This document shows, piece by piece, positions 41,801 to 53,098 of a DNA stretch of 64,000 nt (position 1 is the first letter of the stretch; every line of letters begins with the position of its first letter). The notes under the pieces are model-generated. The model ran no database searches. It was not told the DNA's origin and saw only the letters and a list, made by a program, of their open reading frames with translations. This DNA is from Xylocopa sonorina (lineage: Eukaryota > Arthropoda > Insecta > Hymenoptera > Apidae), in contig NW_027490180.1 of the NCBI RefSeq assembly GCF_050948175.1, forward strand, positions 310,001 through 374,000, read 5' to 3'. Both the position numbers and the translations under genes were made by a program.

Positions 41801-44312
41801 CACATTTAAATGAGATGCGATATCGCGATTTAAGTAGCATTAGAACTCTATTGCTACGATACGTAGACATCTGCAGACGCTATTTCCTAGCAAGGAAATG
41901 TCGCATTTACATTCGTTTGGAGTGAATACGAGGTATACATGACGCTTCGCCATCAATATTATATCTTATCATGAATCATAGAAATGAGATGCGATACCGC
42001 GTTTTGAGAAACATTAGAAATCTATTGCTACGATACGTAGACATCTGCAAACGCTATTTCCTAGGATGGAAGTGTCGCATTTACATTCTTTTGAAGTGAA
42101 TTCGAGGTATACATGACACTTCGCAATGAATATTATATCTTATCATGTAGCATAGAAGTGAGATGCGATATCGCGTTTTAAGAAGCATTAGAACCCTATT
42201 GCCTCGATGCGGAGATATCTGCAAACGCTATTTCCTAGCATGGAAGTGTCGCATTCACATTCTTTTGAAGTGAATTCGAAGTATACATGATAGTTGGGAA
42301 TGAATATTATAACTTATCACGAAACATAGAAATGAGATGCGATATCGCGATCTAAAAAGCATTAGAACTCTATTTCTACGAAACGAAGGCATCTGCAGAA
42401 GTTATTTCCCAGCAAGGAATAGTCGAATTTACATTCTTTTGAAGTGAATACGAGGATACATGACTCTTCGCAATGAATATTATATTTTATCACGAAACTT
42501 AGAAGTGAGATGCGATATCGCATTTAAGAAGCATTAGAACTCTATTGTCTCGATGCGTAGGCATCTGCAGACGCTATTTCCCAGCAAGGAAGTGTCGCAT
42601 TTACATTCGTTTGGAGTGAATAGGAGGTATACATGACAGTCCGCAATGAATATTACATCTTATCACGAAACATAGAAATGAGATGCGATATCGCGATCTA
42701 AAAAGCATTAGAATTCTATTGCTACGAAACGTAGGCATCTGCAGACGTTATTTCCTAGCAAGGAATAGTCGCATATACATTCTGTTGAAGTGAATGCGAG
42801 GTAAACATGACTTTTCGCAATGAATATTATATCTTATCATGAAACATAGAAGTAAGATGCGATATCGCATTTAGGAAGCATTAGAACTCTATTGCGTCGA
42901 TACGTAAACATCTGAATACGCTATTTCCTAGCAAGGAATAGTCGCATTTACATTCTTTTGAAGTGAATACGAGGTATACATGACACTTCGCAATGAACAT
43001 TATATCTTATCTCCAAACATTTAAATGAGATGCGATATCGCGATTTAAGTAGCATTAGAACTCTATTGCTACGATACGTAGACATCTGAATATGCTACGT
43101 CCTAGCAAGGAAATGTCGCATTTACATTCTCTTGAAGTGAATTCGAGGTACACATGACACTTCGGAATGAATATTATAACTTATCACGAAACATAGAAAT
43201 GAGATGCGATATCGCGATCTAAAAAGCATTAGAATTCTATTTCTACGAAACGTAGGCATCTGCAGACGTTATTTCCTAGCAAGGATTAGTCGCATTTACA
43301 TTCTTTTGAAGTGAATACGAGGTATACATGACTCTTCGCAATGAATATTATATCTTATCATGAAACATAGAAGTGAAATGCGATATCGCATTTAAGAAGC
43401 ATTAGAACTCCATTGCCTCGATGCGTAGACATCTGCAGACGCTATTTCCTAGCATCGAAGTGTCGCACTTACATTCTTTTGAAGTGAATACGAGGTATAC
43501 ATGACATTTCGCAACGAATATTATATCTTATCACGAAACATAGGAATGAGATGCGATATCGCGATTTAAGTAGCATTAGAACTCTATTGCTACGATACGT
43601 AGACATCTGAATACGTTATTTCCTCGCAAGGAAGTGTCGCATTTACATTCGTTTGGAGTGAATACGAGGTATACATGACGCTTCGCAATCAATATTATAT
43701 CTTATCATGAAACATAGAAGAGAGATGCAATATCGCGTTCTAAGAAGCATTAGAACTCTATGGCCTCGATGCGGAGACATCTGCAGACGCTATTTCCTAG
43801 CATCGAAGTGTCGCATTTACACACTTTTGAAGTGAATACGAGGTATACATGACATTTCGCAATGAATATTATATCTTATCACGAAACATAGGAATGAGAT
43901 GCGATATCGCGATTTAAGTAGCATCAGAACACTATTGCTACGATACGCAGACATCTGCAAACGCTATTTCCTAGGATGGAAGTGTCGCATTTACATTCTC
44001 CTAAAGTGAATTCGAGGTACACATGACACTTCGGAATGAATATTATAACTTATCACGAAACATAGAAATGAGATGCGATATTGCGATTTAAGTAGCATTA
44101 GAAATCTATTGCTACCATACGTAGACATCTGTGTACGCTATTTTCTAGCAACGAAATGTCGCATTTACATTCGTTTGGAGTGAATACGAGGAATACATGA
44201 CGCTTCGCAATCAATATTATATCTTTACATGATGCATAGAAATGAGATGCGATATCGCGTTTTGAGAAGCATTAGAACTCTATTGCTACGATACATAGAC
44301 ATCTGCAAACGC
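36669..44312 (-). repeat. Two tandem copies of a 3822-bp, 22-monomer block
   Basis: Copy A spans about 36669-40490 and copy B about 40491-44312. The offset of 3822 was checked at CGAAACTTAG (36759/40581 and 38671/42493), ATGTAGCATAG (38323/42145) and CTTTACATGATGC (40401/44223). Only a handful of differences were seen by eye, for example GATACTTAG/GATACGTAG near 37690/41512, TTTGGCGTG/TTTGGAGTG near 38099/41920 and TTGCCTCG/TTGTCTCG near 38725/42547. Identity is therefore above 99%. The junction sits inside the motif CTATTTCCCAG. It is a very recent duplication or an assembly-level repeat. Confidence 0.92.
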
Positions 44313-44836
44313 TATTTCCCAGGAAGGAAACGTCGCATTTACATTCTTTGGAAGTGAATACGAGGTATACATGACACTTCGCAATGAATATTATATCTTA
44401 TCTCGAAACATCGAAGTGAGATGCGACATCTCGTTTTAAGGAGCATTAGAACTCTATTGCTACGATACGTTGACATCTGCAAACGCTATTTCCTAGCATG
44501 GAAGTGTCGCATTTACTTTCTTGTGATGTGAGTACGAGGTATACATGACATTTGGCAATGAATATTATATCTTATTATGAAACATGGAAATGAGATGCGA
44601 TATGGCGATTCAAGAAGCATTAGAGCTCTATTTCTTCGATATGTAGATATCTGCAAACCTCATTTCCTAGCAAGGAAGTGTCGCATTTACATTCTTTTGA
44701 GGTGAATACGAGGTACCACGTCCGGTGAAACTATTTTCCGTTGCTCCTGAGGCTTTACGACACAGGCCTATTTTTCGGTATTTCGGTCGGCGGGAACGCG
44801 TTAAGACCGGGTCCGACTATTTCGGCTGACACGACA

Positions 44837-45238
44837 CTAGCGAAAACACTCGCGATAATAAGGGAATGACCCTACCTTTCGGTGACTTCTCTCTCGATTT
44901 GTACGTAGAAACGGCGTGGAGGATCGTTTGCTGGGATCGTAGCGGATTTCGTTCTGTTGGCTGCTACGGAAATCTCGATCAGTCGCCAGCGAAGAGGAGG
45001 ACGGCGGTCGGAATTCAGCGATGATGCTGGATGTGGCATAATCGGCGTGATGCGTCGTGGTGTCTGGATCGGATGCGTCGACGGTCGCTTCGGAAAGCGG
45101 CGTCTGGGCTGGTGCGAAGGCAGGTCGCTGGTATACGAGGACTCTCGGAACACCCTCCAAATATTCACGCACAAGTGATCGTATGAAATTCTTCCTACTC
45201 GCACGTCGCGTTCTTCGCAAACCGGAAGCACGATTCAT
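44837..45238 (-). CDS. Protein-like frame of 133 codons in E1, function unknown
   Basis: A basic N-terminal part (LRRTRRASRKNFIRS) is followed by a P/S/T-rich middle (RPAFAPAQTPLSEATVDASD) and a basic C-terminal part (LRTNRERSHRKVGSFPYYR). The same frame is open in E2 (61983-62402), with about eight residue changes over roughly 120. A second overlapping frame (44872-45231) is broken in E2, so this one is the better candidate. Disordered, basic composition could suit a gag-like or nucleic-acid-binding remnant, but no domain is recognised. Confidence 0.25.
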   Translation of the reverse strand: MNRASGLRRTRRASRKNFIRSLVREYLEGVPRVLVYQRPAFAPAQTPLSEATVDASDPDTTTHHADYATSSIIAEFRPPSSSSLATDRDFRSSQQNEIRYDPSKRSSTPFLRTNRERSHRKVGSFPYYRECFR

Positions 45239-45309
45239 TCACCAGGTTTTTCTGTACTTTCGACTAAGATCTGAGGGATAAGCGGCGGTCTCAACGTCAC
45301 AAAGCCGAT

Positions 45310-45640
45310 TTCTATACTCCTTCAATTTGATGAAGACCAACCCCAGTTGTATGGAAGAACCCGTGGAAGAATTCGTAGTTAAATGTAATGTTAAAAGTAG
45401 AACTAGTATTATAAACACTTGATAAAATTAATGGATGTGGAAATAGTATACTTGGTAAAAGAACTTGTACTTGGATATAGTAAAAGTAAAAATAAAATAT
45501 ATTCTAGGTTTAAAGTATACAAGAACTGGAATTATTCTAAGACTAAGACTAAGTTAAAATGGAAATAGAAATACGATGCCTGAACCCCACATTGAGGTGG
45601 CTAACGATCTAGAACTAGAAGTTTCGACTCCTCGGTAGGA
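45310..45640. other. AT-rich middle of E1, no gene
   Basis: A-rich on the + strand with stops in all frames and short direct repeats of ACTAAGACTAAG type near 45540. It is conserved in inverted orientation in E2 (about 61620-61880). Confidence 0.5.
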
Positions 45641-45933
45641 GATCTCGAGTCAGAGTGTGTGCTCTGGAGACGCGTCTCTGACCTCCTCGGTTCGCGGGGC
45701 GCTACGGTCGCGGACGCTCGTGGTAGGGAGATCGCGGTCCCGCGAGTGGGGGACTCGCGTTTCGAGGCGGAGAGCGCGCGGTCTAGCGAGTGGGGACCCG
45801 CGGCTCGTGGTGGGGCTAGCGGCGCATGCCGCTGGCCGGACGCATCTTACTTAGTGTAACTTAGATATAGGAATTCTTATATATGCGTCATGATATGGTA
45901 TGTATGTTCTAGCTTAGAAGTAATATATAGGTT

Positions 45934-46293
45934 CTAGCAGATCCTGTTCCCGGAATTGGAAAAGACCCCATTCAGGTGATGGGCTGCGGCTACGTCTTCC
46001 TGCAGGACGGAATCCTCGGTGCGAGGGAGATAGGGCTGCCCGTCCTTGGTGCGGGCGAGACAGGTATACTCGGTGGTGCGAGTGAGACACTGGTGCCCGG
46101 TACGAGCGAGACAGGTATACTCGGCGGTGCGAGTGAGGTAGCGGAACTCGGTGGGAGTGAGCGCGTGCAGGTATGCGCGCGCGAACACTTCCAGTTGCTG
46201 GTTCAGCAGGCGAGTTTGGCTGGTTGCATGCGTCCAGGGGTTGATGCTGGGGGGTGCGAAGAGGTTGATGGGTGGCGGGCGGTACGCCTGACG
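45934..46293 (-). pseudogene. Protein-like frame with 17-residue repeats in E1, function unknown
   Basis: Open for 119 codons from just after a TGA at the island edge to a TAG. The first ATG gives 84 codons (46188). Visible features are LLNQQLEVFARAYLHALTPT, then two repeats containing EYTCLART about 17 residues apart, then KDGQPYLPRTEDSVLQED. It reads like real coding sequence. In E2 the matching frame is shifted within the repeat by a deletion, so at least that copy is broken. The missing 5' part and the AG just inside the island edge (GTCAG|GCG) are compatible with an internal exon. The family is not recognised. Confidence 0.3.
46050..46155. repeat. 51-bp tandem repeat, two units, in E1
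   Basis: GCGAGACAGGTATACTCGG starts at 46055 and again at 46106. The 51-bp period keeps the frame and encodes the 17-residue repeat on the minus strand. In E2 one unit is partly deleted. Confidence 0.8.
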
Positions 46294-46298
46294 TCACA

Positions 46299-49200
46299 AA
46301 ATGCGACACTTCCTTTCTAGGAAATTACGTTCCCAGATATCTCTGTATCGAAGTTATAGATTTCTAATTCTCCTTAAAACGCGATATCGCACCTCATCTC
46401 TATGTCTCATGATAAGATATAATATTCATTGCGAGGTGTTATGTATTCCTCGTCTACACTTCAAATGAATGTAAATGCGACACATCCTTGCCAGGAAATG
46501 GCGTTTGCAGATGTCTACGAATCGAAGCAATAGAGTTCTAACGCTTCTTAAAATGGGATATCGCATCTCATTCCTATGTTTCACGACAAGATATAATATT
46601 CATTGCGACGTGTCATGTATACCTCGTATTCAATTCAAAAGAATGTAAACGCGACTATTGCCTGCTAGGAAATAGCGTTTGCAGATGTCTACGTATTGCA
46701 GCAATAGAGTTCTAATACTTCTTAAATCGCGATAACACATTTCGTTTCTATGTTTCCTGATAAGGTATAATATTCAATGTGGAATATTATGTATATCCCG
46801 AATTCCTTTCATAAGAATGTAAATGCGACACTTCCTAGCTATTAAATAGCGCTTGCAGATGTCTACGTATCGAAGCAATAGCGTTCTAATGCTTATTAAG
46901 ACGGGATACCGCATCTCACTTCTATGTTTCGTGATAAGATATAATATTCGTTGCGATGTGCTATGTATTCCTCGTCTACACTTCAAGTGAATGTAAATGC
47001 GACACTTCCTTTCTAAAAAATAGCGTTTCCAGATTTCTACGTATCGAAGCATTGGAGTTCTAATGCTTCTTAAAACGCGATATCGCAGCTCATTTCAATG
47101 TTTCATGATAGGATATAATATTCATTGTGGAGTGTTATGTATACCTCCTATTCACTTCAGAAGAATGTAAATGCGACACGTCCTTGCTAGGAAATAGCGT
47201 TTGCAGATGTCTACGTATCGTAGCAATCGATTTCTAATGCTTCTTAAAACGCGATATCGCATCTCACTTCTATGTTTCATGATAAGGTATAATATTCATT
47301 GCGAAGTGTCATGTATACATCGTATTCACTTCAAGTGAATGTAAGTGAGACATTTCCTTGCTAGGAAATAGCGTTTGCAGATGTCTACGTATCGATGGAA
47401 TAAAGTTCTAGTGCTTCTTAAAACGCGATATCACATCTCATTTTTATGTTTCATGATAGGATATAATATCCATTGCGAAGTGTCATGTATACCTCGTATT
47501 TACATGAAAAGAATGTAAATGCGACACTTCCTTGCTAGGAAATAGCGTTTGCATATGTCTACGTATCGTAGCAAGAGAGTTCTAATGCTTTTTAAATCGT
47601 TATATCTCATTTCATTTCTATGTTTCATGATAAGATATAATATTCATTGTGGAGTGTTATGTAAACCTCGCATTCACTTCAAAAGAATGTAAATGCGACA
47701 CAACCTTGCTAGGAAATAGCGTTTGCAAATGTGTACGTATCGAGGCAATGGAGTTCTAATGCTTCTTAAAACGCGATATCGCATCTCATTCCTATGTTTC
47801 ATAATATAATATAATACCCAATGCGATGTGTCATGTATACCTCGTATTCACTTCAATAGAATGTAAATGCGACACTTCCTTGCTGGGAAGTAGCGTTTGC
47901 AGATGTCTACGTATGGTAGCAATAGAGTTCTATCGCTTCTTAAAACGCCATATCGCATTTCGTTTCTATGTTTCATGATAAGATATAATATTCATTGCGA
48001 AGTGTCATATATACCTCGCATTCACATCAAAAGAATGTAAATGCGACACTTCCTTGCTAGGAAATAGCGTTTAAAGATGTCTACATATCGTTGCAATAGA
48101 GAGCTAATGCTTCAATAAACGGGATATCGCATCTCATTTCTATGTTTCATGATAAGATATAACATTCATTGCGAAGTGTCATGTTTACATCGTATTCACT
48201 TCAAATGAATGTAAATGCGACACTTCCTTCCTAGGAAATAGCGTTTGCAGATGTCTACGTAACGTAGCAATCGAGTTCTAATGCTTCATAAAACGCGATA
48301 TCGCATCTCATTTCTATGTTTCATGATAAGATATAATATCCATTGCGAAATGTGATGTATACCTCGTATTCACTTCAAAAGAATGTAAATGCGACACTTC
48401 CTTGCTAGGAATTAGCGTGTCCAGATGTCTACCTATCGAAACAATAGAGCTCTAATGCTTCTTAAATCGCTATGTCGCATCTCATTATCATGTTTCATGA
48501 TAAGATATAATATTCATTGTGCGGTGTTATGTATACCTCTTATTCACTTCAGAAGAATGTAAATACGACACTTCCATGCTAGGAAATAGCTTTTGCAGAT
48601 GTCTACGTATCGTAGGAATGGAGTTCTCATGCTTCTTAAAACGCGATATCGCATCTCACTTCTATGTTTCATGATAAGATATAATATTAATTGCGAATTG
48701 TCATGTATATCTCCCATTCACTACAAATGAATGTAAATGCGACACTTCCTTGCTAGGAAATAGCGATGGCAGATGTCTACGTATCGAAGCAATAGAGTTC
48801 TAATACTCATTATAACGAAATGTCGCATCTCAATACTATGTTTTATGATAAGATATAATGTCCATTGCGAAGTGTCATGTATAACTCGTATTCCTTTCAA
48901 AAGAATGTAAGTGCGGCACTTCCTTGCTAGGACATAACGCTTGCAGATGTCTACGTATCGAAGCAATAGTGTTCTAATGCTTCTTAAATCGCGATATCGC
49001 ATCTCATTTCTATGTTTTATGATAAGATATAAAATTCATTGCGAAGTGTCATGTATACCTCGTATTCCTTTCAATAGAATGTAAATGCTACACTTCCTAG
49101 CTAGGAAATAGCGTTTGCAGATGTCTATGTATCGAAGCAATGGAGTTCTTGTGCTCCTTCAATCGCGATTTTGCATCTCATTTCTATGTTTCATGATGAG

Positions 49201-51197
49201 ATGTAATATTCAAAGCAACACGTTACGTTTATCTTGTCTACACTTCAAATGAATGTAAATCCCACACTTCCTTGTTACGGGATATAGCTTGCAGATGTCT
49301 ACGTGTCGGGGCAATAGATTTCTAATACTTCATGTAGTGCTATATCGCATCTCATATCTATGTCTCATTGAAAATAATGTAAATACCGCACTTGCTTGCT
49401 ACCGAACGGCGTTTCTAGCTGTGTACGCATCGAAACCATAATGTTCTAATTCTTCAAAGAACGCGATGTCGCATCTCATTTCTATGTCACATGATCAGAT
49501 GTAATCTCAATGCAACGCGTTATGTATATCTCGTCTACACTTCAAATGAAAGTAGATGCATCACTTCCTTGCTACGGAACAGTGTTTCTAGATGTCTACG
49601 AATCGAGGCAAAGGAGTTCTAATGTTTCATGGAACGCGATATACCATTTCACATCAAGAGTTCGAAGTATGTATGTTGATTTTAATGATCTATAAATCAG
49701 ACTATGCTTATCTGCTTCTACACTGCAAAACAATGTGATGCTACACTTCCTGGCAAGAGAATAGCGTTTCTAGATGTCAAAGTGTAAAAACAACAGTGTT
49801 CTGTTTCCTGATTCCGAGCGATGTCGCATATCGTTTCATTGTTCCGCGTTAAGATATAGTATTCAATGCAACGCGCTTTGTGTATCCGCATACAAGAAGA
49901 ATATAAATCCCACACTTTCTTCCAACGAGATAGCGTTTCTAGGTATCTACGCGTAGAAGCAATAGAGTTCTCTTACTTCATTCAATGCGATGTCGCAATT
50001 CATTTCAATGCCGCATGATATGATGTAATATTCATTGTATCGCGTTATGTTTATCTGCTTCTGCAAATCAATTGAATGTGAACCCTGCACTCCTTTGCAG
50101 GGGGATAGCGTTTTTAGATATCTACTTGTCGAAGCAATAAAGTTCTATTACTTTATTCAGATCGATGTCGCATCTCATTTCAATGCCGCATGTTGAGATG
50201 TAATATTCAATGAAACGCGTTACGTTTATCTGCTTCTACATGTCAACAGTATAAAAATCCGACATTATCTTGCCAGGAGGTAGCGTTTCTAAATGTGCTC
50301 GTATTGAAGCAATAGATTTCTAATGCTATATAAAACGCGATATCGCATTTGATATCAACAGTTCGAAGTATGTAAGTAGATAAGAATGCTCTACACATAT
50401 CGTTATGCTTGTCTGCATATACACGTCAAAAGACTGTGATTTCTACACTTCCTTGCAAGGGAATTGCGTTCTTAGATGTATACTTTTCGAAGCAATAGAG
50501 TTCTATTGCTTCATTCAACATGATGTCGCAAGTCAATTCAATGATTCATGGTAAATTGCAATGTTCTATGCAATATGTTACATTTGTCTGCATCTAGACC
50601 TTATACTTCTACATCTAGACCTCATACTACATCTAGATCCTATACTTACTGGCAACAGAATATCGTTTCCAGAAATCTACGTGTCCAATAAGACATTTCT
50701 AATACTTCATGCAGCGCGATGACGCATCTCATTTACACGTTTCAAAGCAAAGAATCTGTAATCATATATCCATAACATTATGCTTAACTGTTAGAGGTCT
50801 TCCATAGAATGTGAACTATATAATTCCATGCAACGGCATGGCGCTCCGTAGTGTCTGTCTGTTAAAGCAATCGAGCTAGAATTCTACATGCAATGCGCTG
50901 GCGCATCCCATTTCATCGTTTCAAAGTAAGAATGCTGTAATCTCTTATGCATAGCTCTATGCTTATCTGCTTTAAAACTTCATAAGAATGTAAATTCTAC
51001 AGCTCCATGCAACAGGATTGCCCTTCGTAGTGTCTACATGTCGAGACAATCGAGTACTAATGCATCATACAATGCCAAGACTCATCTCATTTCAACGTTT
51101 CGAATTAAGTAAGCTGTAATCTTCTATGAAAAGCATTATAATTATTTGCTTCTACTCTACAAAAGAATGTGAATTCTATAGATCCAAGCAACAGGAG
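46299..51197 (+). repeat. Satellite array 3, + orientation, with erosion gradient
   Basis: About 28 monomers. Those next to E1 match the consensus well. From about 49200 they become divergent, and past 50500 only scattered motifs remain (ATGTCGCATCTCATTT, TTCTAATGCTT-like, CTTATCTGCTT). Erosion rises toward U2. The first monomer next to E1 closely matches the first monomer next to E2 (shared CGCACCTCATCTCTATGTC). Open frames inside (46774-47052, 48721-49002, 49510-49695 and others) are repeat translations. Confidence 0.93.
49200..51197 (+). repeat. Eroded edge of array 3
   Basis: Edge monomers share a diverged signature: GTTATGTTTATCTGCTTCTAC replaces ATGTATACCTCGTATTCAC, and CCATGCAACAGGAT replaces CCTTGCTAGGAAAT. 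The same signature appears in the eroded edges next to U1 and U2. The last monomer is cut at ACAGGA|GGGCAGG near 51197. Confidence 0.8.
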
Positions 51198-51334
51198 GGC
51201 AGGCCCTCCACCATCCTACAGCCTGCCCCAGGGCCACTCAAACCGCGACCAACATCTATCTTATACTCTAACCGATTCATCGTTATGCGTTTTCCATTAA
51301 GCTTGCCGGGGTCAGTGATATTGAATCGCTCAAT

Positions 51335-51505
51335 CTAAATTATTATTTTCTCTTTAAGTTTCTCGATTTTCTTAGTTTCTCTCACGATATCGTCTATTTC
51401 GTTGTACCTTTCCCTTACAGTATGGTATATAATCTGTTGCTTGATATTTCTAGGATTTCCTCTTAATAAATGCAATGGTTCCACATATTTTCTTTCTCTT
51501 CCTCT
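51335..51505 (-). pseudogene. Exon-like minus-strand frame, charged coiled-coil composition
   Basis: Read on the minus strand, the frame between two stops gives REKYVEPLHLLRGNPRNIK-like sequence, then IIYHTVRERYNEIDDIV and RETKKIEKLKEKIII before a TAG. It has no ATG. After the TAG the same frame stays open for about 45 more codons. The composition is protein-like, suggesting a decayed exon, but chance cannot be excluded and no family is recognised. Confidence 0.2.
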
Positions 51506-51783
51506 TTAGTTACATTGTTGTTATTTTATGCTTTTCACCCTCCACATTCCCTCTCTACACCATCTCGGAACAGGCGTTATACGATTACTGCAGGAAGACG
51601 CCCCGGTCTCGTTACACCGAGATCGAGTGTTCTCTCTTGCATCCCTTGACATTTATATGTTATATATTGGAGAATATTTCCTCTTGTCCTTTGTATATTT
51701 CGAATGAAATTACATTGACAGAAGTACGAGCTAGTTCTGCACGCCTATTTGAAACAACATTAAATCACCTTGTTAAACAATAA
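51475..51783 (+). CDS. Frame of 102 codons with hydrophobic start, unknown
   Basis: Starts MVPHIFFLFLFSYIVVILCF, which looks like a signal anchor, followed by a polar part with TPRSRYTEIECSLLHP. A splice-acceptor-like sequence (TTCTCTTCCTCTTTAG) ends at 51509 inside the frame, so the apparent start may be intronic and the rest an exon. It overlaps the minus-strand candidate at its start. It is single copy in the window and no family is recognised. Confidence 0.2.
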   Translation: MVPHIFFLFLFSYIVVILCFSPSTFPLYTISEQALYDYCRKTPRSRYTEIECSLLHPLTFICYILENISSCPLYISNEITLTEVRASSARLFETTLNHLVKQ

Positions 51784-52110
51784 TATATTAAATGTGACTT
51801 GGACTTTTAAATTTGAATTTATAAACATCTAACAGGTAAATATGTTTTTCTTACTATTCATATCGTTATACATTCAGTGATTTATAGTGTGCTGTGATTT
51901 GATATATTAACTGCTTGATTATATTTTGCAATGAACTTTGCGTACCAAACATTGATTTTACTCCTGATGGGAGTGGATAGTTCTTCGTTTTATATTCTTA
52001 TATCGCATTGATTATAAAAGTATATGATATCCTTTTTATGCAGTCATGTATAATTATGTACATACAAATTCGCGATTAAGTAGCTATGTGTTCAAATTCA
52101 ATTCCGAATA

Positions 52111-53098
52111 ATGCACTAAAAAGCATCCCAGGTAACAAACGGCAATATGGTAGCGACACCATGCCGGCACTATATTGCCACTTCCGAGGAGTGTCAACTG
52201 ATTCGTAGTCATCTGTGACCGGATTCGTTAACTAAAATGCCAGAACGTGTTACCAGCACGTTCTCGACAAGCGAATCGCGCAGCACCAGTACCATGGTGA
52301 CACGCGTATCATCGCTCCATTCATGAATCTCCTCAGCAATGACGCAGGATCACATTTGGCAATGGGGAACCTGTGCTTTCATACAAATTAGAACCGTTAG
52401 ATGTCAGTAGATGTTCAGCATTTGACTATTGATAGACATTTTGATGGTCGTTTTCCTATATTTATAGTTATTGAGCGAGTCGTATATATTTCTTTCAATC
52501 CATCATAGACTAAAAATATTATTTATAAAAAAAATATTACTTACAAAATAAAAATTCATGCTGTTGCGTCCCTAACTTCGCCTTGTGTAATTTTTGAAAT
52601 AACATGCTCTATATATATTATATAGAGCATAACATGCTCTGTATATATTTTTATGACAAAGTAATTATCGACTTTATGGAAAAAATCGCCCTATCGAGCT
52701 AGTTTATAGAAAATAATAAAATCGAGTTCTTATATCTTTGTTTTGTGCCGGTGTATCTATATTGGAATCAAAATAAATAAATTGCACAATTTAGTCATTT
52801 TTCATATTTGCTTATAATTTTTATGGAAACAGCTTCCCCATTAGTAAATGTCAGCCTACGCCACAACCACGCGTGTAGCTATGGTGAGCTGATAGTGTCA
52901 TTGTCACGGCCGTGTAGCCCGTGTGTTATATCTCGGTGCTTTAATAGTGCCGTGATACGAATGCCGCCCCAGTACTAACAGTATGCCATTTCGAAAGCTG
53001 AGTAGGAGCACTTTGTTAGCACAGTTCTGTCACGGAATTCGTTCCATCCGTTGTCATTGGCGTGCCAATCGTTGGCTGTTTGGGATATTGTAGTGCAT
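52111..53098. mobile_element. Long-terminal-inverted-repeat element, copy 2 (U2)
   Basis: Copy of the 19080-20109 element with the same outer ATGCACTA and inner AATGGGGAA(C/G)CTGT landmarks. It is about 40 bp shorter because the core patch near 52600-52660 was replaced. Confidence 0.55.
52604..52630. other. Perfect hairpin with 12-bp arms, U2 only
   Basis: ATGCTCTATATA and its exact reverse complement are separated by a 3-base loop. AACATGCTCT then repeats directly at 52631. U1 has different sequence at this place, so the patch arose after duplication, perhaps by template switching. Confidence 0.85.

Larger units (their letters stand above)
20632..44716 (-). repeat. Satellite array 2, 174-bp monomer, - orientation
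   Basis: About 138 monomers, all the reverse complement of arrays 1, 3 and 5. The reading order is TTAGAACTCTATTGC, TACGTAGACATCTGC, TTTCCTAGCAAGGAAGTG, TTACATTCTTTTGAAGTG, TACGAGGTATACATG, CACTTCGCAATG, ATATTATATCTTATC. This is the longest uninterrupted array in the window, and both ends are regular rather than eroded. Several multi-monomer duplications lie inside. The right end breaks at GAATACGAGGTA, where E1 begins. Open frames in it (for example 20633-20842, 21456-21710, 25920-26102, 29462-29704) are repeat translations. Confidence 0.97.
44717..46298. repeat. GC-rich island E, copy 1 (E1), at a satellite strand switch
   Basis: A non-satellite block of 1582 bp, inverted relative to 61028-62487. 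It consists of a GC-rich part (44717-45300), an AT-rich part (about 45310-45600), a second GC-rich part (45600-45850), a short AT-rich part, and a GC-rich part with internal repeats (45940-46290). The left junction is GAGGTA|CCACGTCCGG and the right one is GACGTCACA|AAATGCG; both recur in E2. The right end read outward is TGTGACGTCA, an LTR-like start, and a second TGTGACGT lies at about 45302. The other end does not give a clear CA terminus. Origin from a retroelement is possible but unproven. Confidence 0.85.
51198..52058. other. Single-copy stretch between array 3 and U2
   Basis: This stretch has no counterpart beside U1. It begins with a GC-richer piece (51198-51260) and turns AT-rich after about 51790. 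Two weak candidate coding pieces are listed separately; nothing else is recognised. It ends where U homology starts at GTACATACAAAT. Confidence 0.6.

Noticed and set aside
45657..45859. 65-66 codon arginine-rich frames on + in E1
   Set aside because: Two overlapping frames in a very GC-rich stretch. The region has an indel of about 48 bp against E2 (not decisive alone), no domain, and both look like composition artefacts.
51198..51260. Possible relation between CCCTCCACCATCCTACAGC at 51210 and GTCCTCAACCATCCTTAAC at 15746, both at satellite edges
   Set aside because: Similarity covers only about 20 bases and does not continue into flanking sequence, so chance is likely.
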